A stretch of 64,000 nucleotides of DNA from Theropithecus gelada (GCF_003255815.1 NC_037668.1:71070940-71134939); one strand, 5' to 3'. Shown: positions 52,211-63,757, counted from the first letter of the stretch. Program-made: numbers and translations. Notes: generated by a model not told the origin, from the letters alone.

Positions 52211-52511
52211 GGCCGGGCGCGGTGGCTCAAGCCTGTAATACCAGCACTTTGGGAGGCCGAGACGGGCGGATCACGAGGTCAGGAGATCGAGACCATCCTG
52301 GCTAACATGGTGAAACCCTGTCTCTACTAAAAAAAATACAAAAAAAAACTAGCCAGGCGCGGTGGCGGGCGCCTGTAGTCCCAGCTACTCAGGAGGCTGA
52401 GGCAGGAGAATGGCATAAACCCGGGAGGCAGAGCTTGCAGTGAGCTAAAGTCCGGCCACTGCACTCCAGCCTGGGCGATAGAGCGAGACTCCATCTCAAA
52501 AAAAAAAAAAA
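52211..52511 (+). repeat. Monkey-type young AluY (AluYR-like), sense
   Basis: It shares 'ggctcaagcctgtaat', 'gccgagacgggcggatcacg', 'aaaactagccaggcgcggtg' and 'gtccggccactgca' with the copy at 42953. The target duplication 'aaaagagaagtatc' is perfect. Confidence 0.95.
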
Positions 52512-52599
52512 AAAAGAGAAGTATCAAGGTCAGTCAGGCTTCTGGTTCCAGAAGGGTTAAGTCATAAGCACCCCCTCCATCCCCACAGCTCCCCCCCAG

Positions 52600-52625
52600 G
52601 AACCAGTGGTGACAGCTGAGGCCAT
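52600..52625 (+). other. TMEM125: Possible small TMEM125 5' UTR exon
   Basis: A 26-bp stretch sits between an acceptor-like tract (ccccacagctcccccccag) and a near-consensus donor (gtgagtag). It lies between the presumed promoter and the coding exon. It has no coding requirement and could equally be chance. Confidence 0.2.
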
Positions 52626-52984
52626 GTGAGTAGGATCCTGAATGAGGCTTTATCTCTGGCTGTTCGTCCCATCGTCCACCGTGGCACCAGCTCCCTCAGC
52701 CAGCCGGGATGGGACCAGCGACTGAGAGAGCCAGAGGCAGAGAGGTCAGGGCCTGGGTGAGGGGATTCCCTGGAGGGTTTTGGGGGGTACTATATGGGCA
52801 GGATACTCTCCTGGCTTCATTGGAGAGCCATTTCCAAGGGACAGTGCTGCAGAGGGGGCTTTCCCAGGGGAGATTCAGGGGGACACCGGGGTGGATTCTC
52901 AGGGGTCATCCCCAAGGCTCCCCAGGTGGGACCATGGGGGATAGGTGGGCTGGGAGGGTAAGACTGTGATTCTTCCCCTACAGG

Positions 52985-53125
52985 TGAGGGTGACTATATC
53001 CTGGACTGTGAGAGGAATGGGACTCTGGGCCTGTAGCTGCCAAGCAGGTGGCGGGTGCTCCAGGCTGTGATCTGCACCCTCTGACCCCTGACGTTGACCT
53101 ACCCTGACCCCTGCCTGACCAAGCC
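52985..53125 (+). other. TMEM125: TMEM125 5' UTR part of the coding exon
   Basis: A good splice acceptor (tgattcttcccctacag) ends at 52984, 141 bp before the TMEM125 ATG, so the coding exon probably starts at 52985. Cross-species transcripts would be needed to confirm the junction. Confidence 0.55.
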
Positions 53126-53785
53126 ATGTCTGAACAGGAGGCTCAAGCCCCAAGGGGCCGGGGGCTGCCCCCAGACATGCTGGCAGAGCAGGTGGAGCTG
53201 TGGTGGTCCCAGCAGCCACGGCGCTCGGCGCTCTGCTTTGTCGTGGCAGTGGGCCTCGTGGCAGGCTGTGGCGCGGGCGGCGTGGCACTGCTGTCAACCA
53301 CCAGCAGCCGCTCAGGTGAATGGCGGCTAGCAACAGGCACTGTGCTCTGTCTGCTGGCTCTGCTGGTTCTGGTGAAACAGCTGATGAGCTCGGCCGTGCA
53401 GGACATGAACTGCATCCGCCAGGCCCACCATGTGGCCCTCCTGCGCAGTGGTGGAGGGGCCGATGCCCTCGTGGTACTGCTCAGTGGCCTCGTGCTGCTG
53501 GTGACCGGCCTGACCCTGGCCGGGCTGGCCGCCGCCCCTGCCCCTGCTAGGCCACTGGCCGCCATGCTGTCTGTGGGCATTGCTCTGGCTGCCTTGGGCT
53601 CACTTTTGCTGCTGGGCCTGCTGCTGTATCAAGTGGGCGTGAGCGGACACTGCCCCTCCATCTGTATGCCCACCTCCTCCACCCACAGTGGCCATGGCGG
53701 CCATGGCAGCATCTTCAGCATCTCAGGACAGTTGTCTGCTGGCCGGCGTCATGAGACCACATCCAGCATTGCCAGCCTCATCTGA
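53126..53785 (+). CDS. TMEM125: TMEM125, four-pass transmembrane protein (219 aa)
   Basis: A single uninterrupted coding exon gives 219 residues, the length I recall for mammalian TMEM125, beginning MSEQEAQAPRGRGLPPDMLA. Four hydrophobic segments are visible at about residues 35-57, 69-87, 112-135 and 144-172. The N-terminus is short and polar. The loop between segments 2 and 3 contains DMNCIRQAHH, and the C-terminus is rich in Ser, His and Gly (HSGHGGHGSIFSISG) and ends SSIASLI. The ATG at 53126 has G at -3; no in-frame ATG lies between it and the probable acceptor at 52984. The molecular function is not established. It follows CFAP57 in primate gene order, which supports the call. The exon is GC-rich, unlike the surrounding repeats. 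Confidence 0.96.
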   Translation: MSEQEAQAPRGRGLPPDMLAEQVELWWSQQPRRSALCFVVAVGLVAGCGAGGVALLSTTSSRSGEWRLATGTVLCLLALLVLVKQLMSSAVQDMNCIRQAHHVALLRSGGGADALVVLLSGLVLLVTGLTLAGLAAAPAPARPLAAMLSVGIALAALGSLLLLGLLLYQVGVSGHCPSICMPTSSTHSGHGGHGSIFSISGQLSAGRRHETTSSIASLI

Positions 53786-54400
53786 TGGAGCCAGAGCCCT
53801 TCTTCCCACACTGGCCTCAGTGTCCCCAGAGCTGAGCCAGGGTGTGAGTGCATGTGGACGCTGAGTATACGTGAGTGCGTGTATGCCCCCAGGCTGGGTC
53901 AGCTCTTCTGTGGATTGCAGAAGAGTGGTGCAATGTGATGAACAGCCCATGTGTTCCCACACATCCACACCATGGGAAGGTTAATGCGTGCCTCCTTGGA
54001 ACTGGGTGTTTGTGTCCATGGAACTTCCTGTCTGTATCTCAGGTCAGTAGACGCAGAAACACCTCATGATGAAGACTCTTGAGCCCCATTTCCAAAACCC
54101 CTCAAATCCAATCCTGTCCTGTAACATCCATCAAAGATTTCCATAGGGGTGACTGGTGTCCACCCAAGACTGCACCAGTGCCTGCTCATTGAGGAGAGTA
54201 ACTGCTGCCAGGCAGAAAGAATATGGGCTCTGCAATGAGACAGACCTGGCAGGGATTTCCCCGTTGAGCACTAGCAGCTGGAGGAGTTGGGAGTTCGTGG
54301 CTATCATGGTTGTGTTCATCGATTGTGGGGATGAAATGTCATTGTGCATGGAAGGCGGGGCTCGTGGCTGATGTGCAATAAAATGGCGGCTGCCGTTGTC
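53786..54400 (+). terminator. TMEM125: TMEM125 3' UTR with polyadenylation signal
   Basis: The stop codon is followed by about 600 bp without recognisable repeats and then AATAAA at 54377-54382 within gtgcaataaaatggcgg. GT-rich sequence follows (ccgttgtcattgtctcc). Cleavage is inferred near 54395-54405. Confidence 0.72.
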
Positions 54401-55625
54401 ATTGTCTCCATCTCAGGATGTCACCTCAGAGACCCTTCCTCCCCTACCCCAAGCCCCGCCCCATCCAAAACGAACTCCTCACTCCTATCTCAGCCTCATA
54501 AACGGTGCCTTGAGGGTCTCCTCAGTCAGGCCTATGGTTTCTCCTGTTAGGTAGGGAGAGGACGGACTGGATACCAGCCTTGGGAAGGTTGTTGGTTTCC
54601 AGTCCCAGGGAGAGGTGAGGGACCTGAGTCCTTCGCATTTGCTCACATGCTGGGTCAGGATGAGGCCTTACGTGTTTGGTGTTATTAGCTGGTTTCTCTG
54701 GCAACTGCACCTGCCATCGGCTGTGCCTCAGCAGATTCCCTGAGGGCGACTGGGAGGCTACAGCTCCCTACCCGACCTCTGAAACCAGAACATCCCGCGT
54801 CTGGGCAGTGGCTGTGCCAGCTGGCCTGCTCTAGGTTCCTGGGCATGGGAGAGGTGTTTCAAACCCCCTAGGGTGGTGAGAGTCACTTCCTGCTTGGAGT
54901 CAGCCCTGGGAGGATCCCCCCTCTGTAGCATGCAGTGCCGTTTCCTGGGTGATGGAGATCCACGGGAAGCAGCACTCAGGTGTTTCATCACTTCCTGCTT
55001 CTCGAGGTGCAGACTGCATGAAGCCCGTGGAAGATGCCCAGAGAGGCAGGGAAATGAGACCTGTCTTCAAAGAGATGTTACAGTACAGAGGCTCTGACAA
55101 CAAAAAGTTGACTTTCAGCAGGCAACGTCAAGGATGTCTCCTGGAGAAAACACCGGGCTGACAGATGAGGGGAAGAGTGTTGCCAATGGAGGGAGGGAAC
55201 AGCGTGAACAGACCCGGGAGAGAAAGACAAGGCGTGTCCCAGAACGCCAAGGACAACAGAAACGGCTCCCCTGGGTGCTCCAGGGGTACCTCATATCCAC
55301 CATATTCCAAACTGACCCTGCTCCTCTCATCTTGAACGAGCTCCTCTCTCACCCAGAAGTGCCATGCTCAGGGGGCATCTAGGTTACAGACTTGGTGCAG
55401 TGCTAGATGGCACCGTCACTGTCTCCTCACCCAAGTCCAGTGACAAATCACCAACTCCTCTGCTTTCCCTCACACAGATTTGTCTGGCAAGCCATATCTT
55501 CATGCTCACTGCCCAGAAGGGACCCTCTTCATCCCTGCCTGAGTGGCACATCAGCCTCCTTCTCCCTGCTTCTGCTCTTTTCTTCTCTTCATTCCCCTTC
55601 CCCCGGCCACGCACACGCACATCCC
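54400..55625. other. Downstream of TMEM125, nothing recognised
   Basis: Unique-looking sequence. Open frames of up to about 90 codons have no gene-like features. Confidence 0.4.
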
Positions 55626-55629
55626 TTGA

Positions 55630-56400
55630 GCCAGAGTGATCATCCTAAAGCTAAAACGAAAATGTGCCTCAGAGCCTGTCTGTGGCTGCCCACCCCTTCC
55701 AGGCTCCCTAACCTGGTTTGGTCCCACTCAGAAAACCCCATGAGCAGCCCCGCTGAGCTATTTCCACCAACTCCCCAGGCCCTCTCATTTGTGCCAGCCT
55801 TTACATGTTCTGTGCTCTTTGCCTTCTCATCCTTCAAGATCCAGTTCTCCAGGGATCTTCCTTGGCCCTTAGACCAGTGAGTTTCCCTCTTTCTAGGCCC
55901 ACAGCACCCTCCATTGTAGACCCATCTGCAATTATTTCTTTTTGTGCCTGTCTCCTTGATCAGGTGAGCTCGTCCTAACCAGACTGGCATTGTGCTCACC
56001 TGCTCATATGCTCATCCCTTGCTCCCAGCATAGGCATGACACAGAGTAGGTCCTTTTTTTTTTTTTTTTTTTTTTGAGACAGAGTCTCCCTCTGTTGCCC
56101 AGGCTGGAGTGCAGCGGCAAGATCTTGGCTCACTGCAACCTCTGCCTCCCGGGTTCAAGTGATTCTCCTGCCTCAGCCTCCTGAATAGCTGAGATTACAG
56201 GCGTATGCCAGCACACCTGGCTAATTATTGTATTTTTAGTAGAGACGAGGTTTCACCATGTTGGTCAGGCTGGTCTTGAACTCCTGACCTCATGATCCGC
56301 CCACCTCGGCCTCCCCAAATGCTGGGATTATAGGCGTGAGTCACCGTGCCCAGCTGACACAGAGTAGGTTCTTTATTGGGTGGATGAAGGACTCCGGCAT
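55630..56400 (+). repeat. L2 LINE 3' fragment, sense, split by an Alu
   Basis: 'gcctgtctgtggctgcccac', 'ctttgccttctcatccttca' and 'cagcataggcatgacacaga' are interrupted by the Alu at 56055-56355, then resume 'ttctttattgggtggatgaa', the L2 terminus. Confidence 0.75.
56055..56355 (-). repeat. Alu, antisense, in an L2
   Basis: A 14-bp target duplication, 'gacacagagtaggt', is perfect on both sides. Confidence 0.96.
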
Positions 56401-56689
56401 GGCCAGATGGCAATGTGTGTGCAAGGAGCAAGGAGAGACCCACCTATAACTGGGAGGGGATAGGGAAAGTAGGCCACTGCCCCTGTTGGCCCTGAATCTG
56501 TCCCTCCCAAAGCCCCATGCTCTCTACCACAGTTCTCACTCTTCCTGAGTGCCCAAGAGCAATCGATCGCTATGACCCACTCCTGGCCTGATATGGGACT
56601 ACAAAATGTCCTGCTTTCCTGTAATATGGGGAGAAATACCCTTTCCTTTCATCTGAGACAGAGTTAGACTCTTGCAATTCTCACATTAT

Positions 56690-56850
56690 TATTATTATTT
56701 TTTTCTTTGAGATCGAGTCTCCATGAGTCACCCAGGCTGGACTGCAGTGACGTGATCTCTGCTCACTGCAACCTCTGCCTTGCAGGTTCTTGTGCCTCAC
56801 CCTCCCGGGTAGCTGGGATTACAGGCGCATGCCACCTTGCCCGGTTATTT
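56690..56850 (-). repeat. Partial Alu, antisense
   Basis: A (TTA)n tail (attattattattattt) is followed by one diverged monomer, ending 'gccaccttgcccgg'. Confidence 0.85.
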
Positions 56851-57520
56851 ACAATATTTCTTTTAAGAAACTAAAGAAAAAGCAGAAGCATAGAGGCTCA
56901 GAAAATGGGGAAAGAGGGGGTTACCTGGCATAAGCATCTGACTGAGCAGCTGCCGTGGGCGAGTCCAGCACCAGGCTCTCCCGGGAAGGACGGGAGATGG
57001 AGACTAGGGCTCATGGCCCCAGAGAACTGATCCCATAGGGTAATGGACAGCCAGCTATAACAGGAGACAGGTGATGGTACGGGCTATGTGAGGCACAGGC
57101 AGGGCAAAAATGTGTCTACCTCCTCAATCACTAACGTAGGCTTCCCACAACCTCTTGCCTTCAGCCTGCTCAAGTCATTTCGCTAAATACTTTCTCCGCC
57201 TCCATTGCAACCGGAAGCTCACTGGCATCTCCGTTCTCCCTCTGTAAAGCTGCTTCCTCCTGACTTCACTGCCCTCTCCTGTCCACCCCCTTACCACCTG
57301 GTTAAGGTTCTGTCGCCATCATTTCACCTGCTCTTTGACAGACTTGTCAAGTCCTTAGCCCCCTGCCTTTGGGTGCCACCCTCCCAGCCAAACCCCCTCC
57401 ATGGACAAATCCACCCATCTGCCTTGGATGCACCTGCCCCACTGTGAGTGGCCATTAGAGAAATCTGCACAGCCAGATAGCCTGCTGTCACTGTGAACTC
57501 CTCTATCAACTTCTCAGCTG
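56851..57520. other. Intergenic, unassigned
   Basis: No named element recognised. Confidence 0.35.
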
Positions 57521-57525
57521 AGGCC

Positions 57526-57668
57526 AGGCACAGTGGCTCACGCCTGTAATCCCCGCACTTTGGGAAGCTGAGATGGGTGGATTGCTTGAGCCCAGGAGCT
57601 CAAAATCAGCCTGGGTAACATGGCAAAAACCCTGTCTCTACTGAAGATACAAAAAAAAAAAAAAAAAA
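57526..57668 (+). repeat. Free left Alu monomer, sense
   Basis: Single monomer (ggccaggcacagtggctcac … gtctctactgaagatac) ending in an A run. 'ttctcagctgag' / 'ttctcatctgaa' flank it. Confidence 0.9.
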
Positions 57669-58446
57669 GTTCTCATCTGAATCTGCACTGCGGTTCCTCA
57701 GTGACACTGCCTTTTCCTGGTTGGCTCCTGCTCAAACAGTGACTCTGAAGTTCTCTCCACCCTCTTCACCACCCCCAACCCCAACATCCCCTCCCTCTGC
57801 ACTCACCTCCCACCCCCAGCACCACTGTCTGCAGAAGACTTAGCCTCCTCCCTTCGTGACAAGGCGAGAGCCCATGACAGGAGCCCTTCACCACGGCTCC
57901 CACCAAATCTATCCTCCCTTACTCCTGCTTGGCCAGTGGCCTTGGCAACCCAGCAGAGGAATTTGGACTTTGTCCTCAGGACACTGGAAAACATGGAAAG
58001 ACTTTCACCAGGGGAGTAGGATACTGTGGCCAGAATAGGATTTGGGACTTGCTGGCTGCTGTGTGGAGCCAGGGATTGGCCTTAGAAGAAAAAGAATGAG
58101 AAGAAATGGTCAAACAGCCCGTCTCGGCTGGCCACCGAGGGACAAGAAGCAGCTGGCCCAGCTAGAGAGTTTGGGAAGAGTATCCCAGAAAGAAGGAATA
58201 GCACAAAGAAGGGTCCAGACCTGGAAATCTAAACTGGCATTAGATGAAGGAAAAGGCCAAAACGGGGGCTGATGGAGAGATAGCGTAGCCTGGTCTGGAC
58301 CTAGAGGCTCCCCTCGGATGGTGTGAGGTGGAGAGAGGGACTTGACACATGTTCCTCCTGGGTTTAACAGTCAAACTCTAGATTCTAAGCCATGTCTCTT
58401 CATATCTGAGACTGGAAGAATCTGCTCTAGAAACTGCCAAATCTAG
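57669..58446. other. Intergenic, probable ancient repeat 57955-58270
   Basis: 'gaatttggactttgtcctca' and 'acttgctggctgctgtgtgg' resemble a common ancient repeat found in antisense L2-rich regions, but I cannot name it securely. Confidence 0.35.
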
Positions 58447-58740
58447 GCTGGGCACGGTGGCTCACACCTGTAATCCCAGCACTTTGGGAGGCTGAGGCGG
58501 GCAGATCACAAGGTCAGGAGTTCAAGACCAGCCTGGCCAACATGGTGAAATCCCATCTCTACTAAAAATACAAAAATTAGCCGGGCGTGGTGGTGGGCAC
58601 CTGTAGTCCCAGCAACTTGGGAGGCTGAGGCAGGAGAATCGCTTGAACCCAGGAGGTGGAAGTTTCAGTGAGGTGAGACCATGCCACTGCACTCCAGCCT
58701 GGCAACAGAGCGAGACTCTGTCTCAAAAAAAAAAAAAAAA
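58447..58740 (+). repeat. AluS/Y-type, sense
   Basis: The duplication 'aaactgccaaatct' flanks it. Confidence 0.95.
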
Positions 58741-59318
58741 CTGCCAAATCTGGTCCAGTCCAGGTGGTCCTCACATCACATCCAGTAACATCTCACAGGA
58801 GACTTCGGGCCTCTGGACACTCAGGTCTCCTTGAAGGAGCTTCCTCCAGGCCCCAAGGGACCCGCACATGCCCCGTCACACTCAGCTCATGCAGGAGCAC
58901 AAGGACAGGGGCTGCCTTTCTGCCTTCTGCAGGGGTCCTGTGAGACTCCCCTGGGCATAGCCCTGGCAGCCACCCCAGATACCTGGAGGGCAACAGAAGC
59001 TGAGGGCCAGGCTCAGCCAGGGACGGGACACACCAGCTCTACCCTCATGACCTGCTCTCCAAAAACTGGACCTTGTACCCTGAAACTTCTCAGCCCCTAT
59101 TCACTGTAGAGGGTGAAGGTGGGAGGACCCAGCCCAGGCAAGATAAGAGTCCAACAGCCAAGAGGGTCCTTCTCTGAGTCTATTTCATTGTTACTTCAAG
59201 GTGAGATAACGGTGTTATTGTGGAGTGAGGTGAGCAAATTGCAGTGAACTTGTTTGAGCCTCATCTTCTCAATCTATAACATAGATTAAGCAGGGCTGTT
59301 GTAAGAAAATGTTAGAAC
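58741..59318. other. Intergenic, nothing recognised
   Basis: The 92-codon frame at 58831-59109 has no family resemblance. Confidence 0.4.
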
Positions 59319-59319
59319 A

Positions 59320-59622
59320 GCCAGGCGCGGTGGCCCACGCCTGTAATCCCAGCACTTTGGGAGGTCAAGGCAGGCGGATCACTTGAGGTCAGAAGTTCAA
59401 GACCAGACTGGCCACCATGGTGAAACCCCGTCTCTACTAAAAATACAAAAAACTTAGCTGGGCGTGATGGTGCATGCCTGTAATCCCAGCTACTCAGGAG
59501 GCTGAGGCAGGAAAATCACTTGAACCCAGGAGGGTGGAGGTTGCAGTGAGCTGAGATCGCACCATTGCACTCCAGCCTGGGTGACAGAGCAAGACTTCCG
59601 TCTCAAAAAAAAAAAAAAAAAA
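59320..59622 (+). repeat. AluS-type, sense
   Basis: Flanked by 'gttagaaca' / 'gctagaaca'-like duplication; long pure A tail. Confidence 0.94.
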
Positions 59623-59879
59623 AGTGCTAGAACAACATCAGTACTATTATTCTACAGCATCAGAGATTCTAATTCAAATCCTTTGCTGTCCTGACCAGAT
59701 CTTCCAACCTAAGTCCTGAGAAAGAGACAATCAAATCCCCAGCGGGAAGGGAATGAGGAGGAAGGAGATGAGCAACCCCCTCCCTCAGGACGAACACTGG
59801 TTACCTCTTATGAGGAGCTGTTGCCCTCAGGGTGCCCACAGGGATATCACTAACACTGCAGAGCACTTGCTCCGCTCAG

Positions 59880-60060
59880 TTCCACTTAACATAGACTCAT
59901 TTCATCCTGCTAACAACCTTATGAGGTAAGCACTGTTTTAATCCCCATTTCACTGAGAAGTTGGGGCGCTGAGAGGCTAAGTAACTTGCCCAAGGCCTCC
60001 CAGCATATACATGGCCGAGCCAGGATTTAAATTCAGGTAACATGTGCCCTCAACTCACTT
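59880..60060 (-). repeat. MIR SINE, antisense
   Basis: 'atcctgctaacaaccttatg', 'atccccatttcactgagaag', 'gaggctaagtaacttgccca' and 'ccgagccaggatttaaattc' give an almost complete reversed MIR. Confidence 0.85.
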
Positions 60061-60089
60061 TGCCAGTCTGCTAGGAAATTGCTGGAGTT

Positions 60090-60400
60090 TCCTTTTTTTT
60101 TTTTTTTTTTTTTTTTTCTGAGACGGAGTCTCTCTCTGTCACCTAGGCTGGAGTGCAGTGGCGCCATCTCAGCTCACTGCAAGCTCCACCTCCCAGGTTC
60201 ACATCATTCTCCTGCCTCAGCCTCCTGAGTATCTGGGACTACAGGCACTCGCCACCACACCCAGCTGATGTTTTGTATTTTCAGTAGAGACGGGTTTCAC
60301 TGGGTTAGCCAGGATGATCTTAATCTCCTGACCTCGTGATCTGCCCGCCTCAGCCTCCCGAAGTGCTGGGATTACAGGCGTGAGCCACCGCGCCCGGCCA
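60090..60400 (-). repeat. AluY-type, antisense
   Basis: Duplication 'attgctggagtttc' / 'actgctagagtttc' flanks it. Confidence 0.95.
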
Positions 60401-61555
60401 ACTGCTAGAGTTTCTTAATCGTCATGTTGGTGGCTTTGTGGGACTCCATCTTTGGCCTCCACACACTGCAAGGGATGTTGCCTTGCCTTTGAGGCAGCAG
60501 GATGAGACAGTGGGTGGCTGGGTTGGGATTCCCAAGGCAGAGTAGGTAGTGGCAGCTGCCAAGGAGTGGAGGACAAGGTGAAGGAGCAGGGGCAGAGGTA
60601 GGTGGGGCCAGGACCCGAAGCCAGAAGAGGCCAAACCAAAGAGGGCCTGGCCGCATCCCAAGCTCCCAGCAGCTTCAACACTCCCAGCCCTTTGTGCCTG
60701 TGGGCCCAGGTCATGCTCCCTCCTTGCACTTGAGGCCAGGCACGCAAACCACAGTGGGAAGAAATTCCTCCAAGGAATCAAGGCCTTGAAGAATGGGGTC
60801 CAAGATTCTTGTGACTACAGGGCCCTGCTCAGGCAGGCTGGCCACCCACAGCAGGTTCTGAGGGGAAGCCCCGGCTCGGGCACCCTGCGGGGCATAGGCT
60901 CAGCAAAATCAACTGCGGGTCTGGGATCAGGCCATTACCTTCTTCTCCTGGGTCCCTCAGAGGTTCTGACTGACGCCCGAAAGAGTACAGGAGAACAGGG
61001 CCAGCCGAGCACAGAACTGCACGCAGGGCAGCTCCTCTGTGGTGGCAGTCAAAGGAGCCCAGGGGCAGGGGGCAGGCCCAGCTGCCTGGGCAGCAGGTTT
61101 TCCTTGAAGGCCAGGACATGCCCCTTAGGTCAGTCTCTGGGGTCCTCCTCCAGGGTCTCAGGCTGGGGCAGCCTCTGCTCTCCCCAGGCCTGTGAGGGGC
61201 AGACCATCTCTGGACTCAGGAACCATGGCCAGGTTGGGGGTCACGTGAGCTGGGCTTCCCTCCTCTCTGCTTCCTCCAACTCCCTTGCCAGGCCTTGGTC
61301 CGCTGACAATCTTGAGATGTGTTTCCCACTCCGCTCCTCCCTGGTGATCTCATCCACTCCCGCTCTCAGTGACCCTGGTGCTAAGTGTTCCCAAGCCTGT
61401 GTCTGCAGACTAGACTTCTCCCTGCGAACCCAGCGGCCCCGAGGCATCTCCCCTGAAATCCTGCATCCAACACTGAATCCCCATTGCCCCGACCTGCTCT
61501 TTGTCCATGCACCCAGCAACCAAGCCAGAAGCCAGGGCGGTTTTTTCTGATACCT
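60401..61555. other. Unique-looking GC-rich intergenic stretch
   Basis: It contains a long stop-free frame (60786-61550) that lacks an early ATG. No repeat recognised. Confidence 0.4.
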
Positions 61556-61965
61556 ACCTATTCCCCATATCCAAAGTCAACAGGTCCTATCAGCAATTCC
61601 TCCCTCCTGTCTCGGAGTCTGTTCCTATGTCACACCTTAGTCAGGTCTTATCACCTTCTCTCAGTGTCTCCCCCTAATCCATCTCTGCACAGCAGCCAGA
61701 ATGACTTTTCTATCATGATTATGTCATGCCCTTGCACAAAAAAAGTCCACAGATGAGCCTCCATTGTTCTCGGGTTGAAGTGTGAACTTGGCATCCAAGA
61801 CCCTAACAGATCCAGTCCACTCTTGGGCTTCCTCACTACCATGGGCACCTCTCAGACACTACACTCAAGTCCTCCTCAATCTCCCACCAAGCACCTCACT
61901 ACATTTGCCAATGCCTCACTTCCCTTCTGTACCAGCTCATTCCTCAAAGGCTGACACTGTACTTG
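61556..61965 (+). repeat. L2 LINE fragment, sense
   Basis: 'cacagcagccagaatgactt', 'tcatgcccttgcacaaaaaa' and 'gcatccaagaccctaacaga' match the L2 ORF2 3' side. Confidence 0.7.
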
Positions 61966-62498
61966 GGGAACACATGGGGGCGGCTGCCTGGCTCATGAGA
62001 ACTGCCTCTTGTCTGAGAATGATCTGGAACAAACAGATAGGTTCCCAAAACCATGTCCCTTGGACTCACAGCAGATTATGCTTTAAGCCCCTGTATACTT
62101 GACCAAAGCTAGGCCAAACTGATTCTCTTGTCTGAGCACTTGAAACTTGGAATTGAGAGTTTGGAAGTCCTGGTTATAGAGAGTCCCATCAGTGCCCCTA
62201 AATAACAGGATGCTAGATGTGAAATGCCTGACCTCTGGCTGCTGGGACTGCCTGCTTCCTGCTGTCCCTTTGATTCTATGCAACAGCCAGGATTCTCCCC
62301 CAAACTCCTTTCTATTGCTTGCAATTAAAAATAGCTTAACTCAAGTCTTTTCCATCTTAAAACTAGCTCCCTTGTGCAAGAATCTGAGGATACAGAATAA
62401 GACACAGCCTGGGGCCTCAGGGAGCTCCCTGAGGAGTTTAGCTATGGGGGCAGGCATAGTAAGGGGCAAGTACAAACTGTCATAGAGATTAAAATAAT
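61966..62498. other. Intergenic, nothing recognised
   Basis: No element identified. Confidence 0.35.
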
Positions 62499-62762
62499 CC
62501 TGTAAATCCCAGCACTTTGGGAGGCAGAGGCAGGAGGATTACTAAAGTCTAGGAGTTCAAGACAAGCCTGGGTGATACAGTGAGACGCCATCTCTACAGA
62601 AAATAGCCATGCACAGTGGCACATGCATGTATTCCCAGCTACTTAGGAGGCTGAGATGGGAGGATCACTTAAGCACAGGAGGTCGAGGCTACAGTGAGCT
62701 GTGATACCCCCACCATACTGCAGCTTGGGTGATAGAGAAAGACCCTGTGTCAAAAAAAAAAA
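62499..62762 (+). repeat. Old 5'-truncated Alu, sense
   Basis: It starts at 'gtaaatcccagcactttggg' and has heavy divergence (AluJ-like), ending in an A tail. Confidence 0.87.
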
Positions 62763-62765
62763 GAT

Positions 62766-63070
62766 GGCCAGGTGCGGTGGCTCACACCTGTAATCCTACC
62801 ACTTTAGGAGGCCGAGTCACCTTTTGGAGGGCAGATCACCTGAGGTCAGCAGTTTGAGACCAACCTGGCCAGTATGGAAAAACCCCATCTCTACTAAAAA
62901 TACAAAAATTAGCTGGGTGTGGTGGTGGGTGCCTGTAATCCCAGCTACTTGGGAGGCTGAGGTGGGAGAATCGCTTGAACATGGGAGGTGGAGGTTGCAG
63001 TGAGCCAAGATTGCGCCACTGCACTCCAGCCTGGGCAACAAGAGCAAGACTCCGTCTCAAAACAAACAAA
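62766..63070 (+). repeat. AluS-type, sense, head-to-tail with the previous Alu
   Basis: It starts directly after the A tail of the preceding element. A short insertion (tcaccttttggag) sits in the left monomer. Confidence 0.93.
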
Positions 63071-63314
63071 AGATGAAAACAAAATGTGGACAGGACAATA
63101 CTAGAGAAGGGCTCATGGAAGGTGTTGTGGAGGGGGGAACATCTGAGCAGTGTCTTCTAGCTCTGAGAGATAAAGCCCAGCTCCAGAAAAATAAAAATGA
63201 GTGACAATTTTTTATTTTTATTCAAAATGAAAATAGATTTATTAATTCCTGTGAAAAACATATTATAACCAGATTACCCACTTTATTTATAGGAAAACAA
63301 TTCATTAAGAAGCT

Positions 63315-63452
63315 GGCTGGGCACAGTGGCTCACGCCTGTAATCCCAGCACTTTGGGAAGCCAAGGCAGGCAGATTACCTGACGTCAAGAGTTTGAGACC
63401 ATCCTGGCCAACATGGCGAAACCCCGTCTCTACTAAAAATATAAAAATTAGT
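63315..63452 (+). repeat. Left part of an Alu, sense, interrupted
   Basis: 'ggctgggcacagtggctcac' to 'tataaaaattag', where a second Alu starts. Confidence 0.88.
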
Positions 63453-63757
63453 GGTCAGGTGCAGTGGCTTATGCCTGTAATCCCAGCACTTTGGGAGGCC
63501 GAGGCAGGTGGATCATGAAATCAGGAGATTGAGACCATCCTGGCTAACACAGTGAAACCCTGTCTCTACTAAAAATACAAAAAATTAGCCGGGCGTGGTA
63601 GCAGACACCTGCAATCCCAGCTACTTGGGAGGCTGAGGCAGGAGAATCACTTGAACCTGGGAGGCGGAGGTTGCAATGAGCCAAGACGTGCCATTGCACT
63701 CCAGCCTGGGCAACAGAGTGAGACTCCGTCTCAGGAGAAAAAAAAGAAAAATGAAAA
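63453..63757 (+). repeat. AluY-type, sense, inserted in another Alu
   Basis: 'ggtcaggtgcagtggcttat' to 'ctccgtctcaggagaaaaaa'. It begins inside the linker A-rich region of the element at 63315; the right half of that element is not seen afterwards. Confidence 0.9.

Noticed and set aside
53143..53580. 145-codon minus-strand frame opposite TMEM125
   Set aside because: Shadow of the GC-rich TMEM125 exon; codon structure belongs to the plus strand.
60786..61550. 254-codon stop-free frame on the plus strand, the longest after TMEM125
   Set aside because: It opens with TTG, not ATG; the first in-frame ATG is at 61317, leaving only about 77 residues. Composition is Ser/Gly/Leu-rich without a domain, no splice or UTR context is visible, and the 3' end runs into L2-like sequence.
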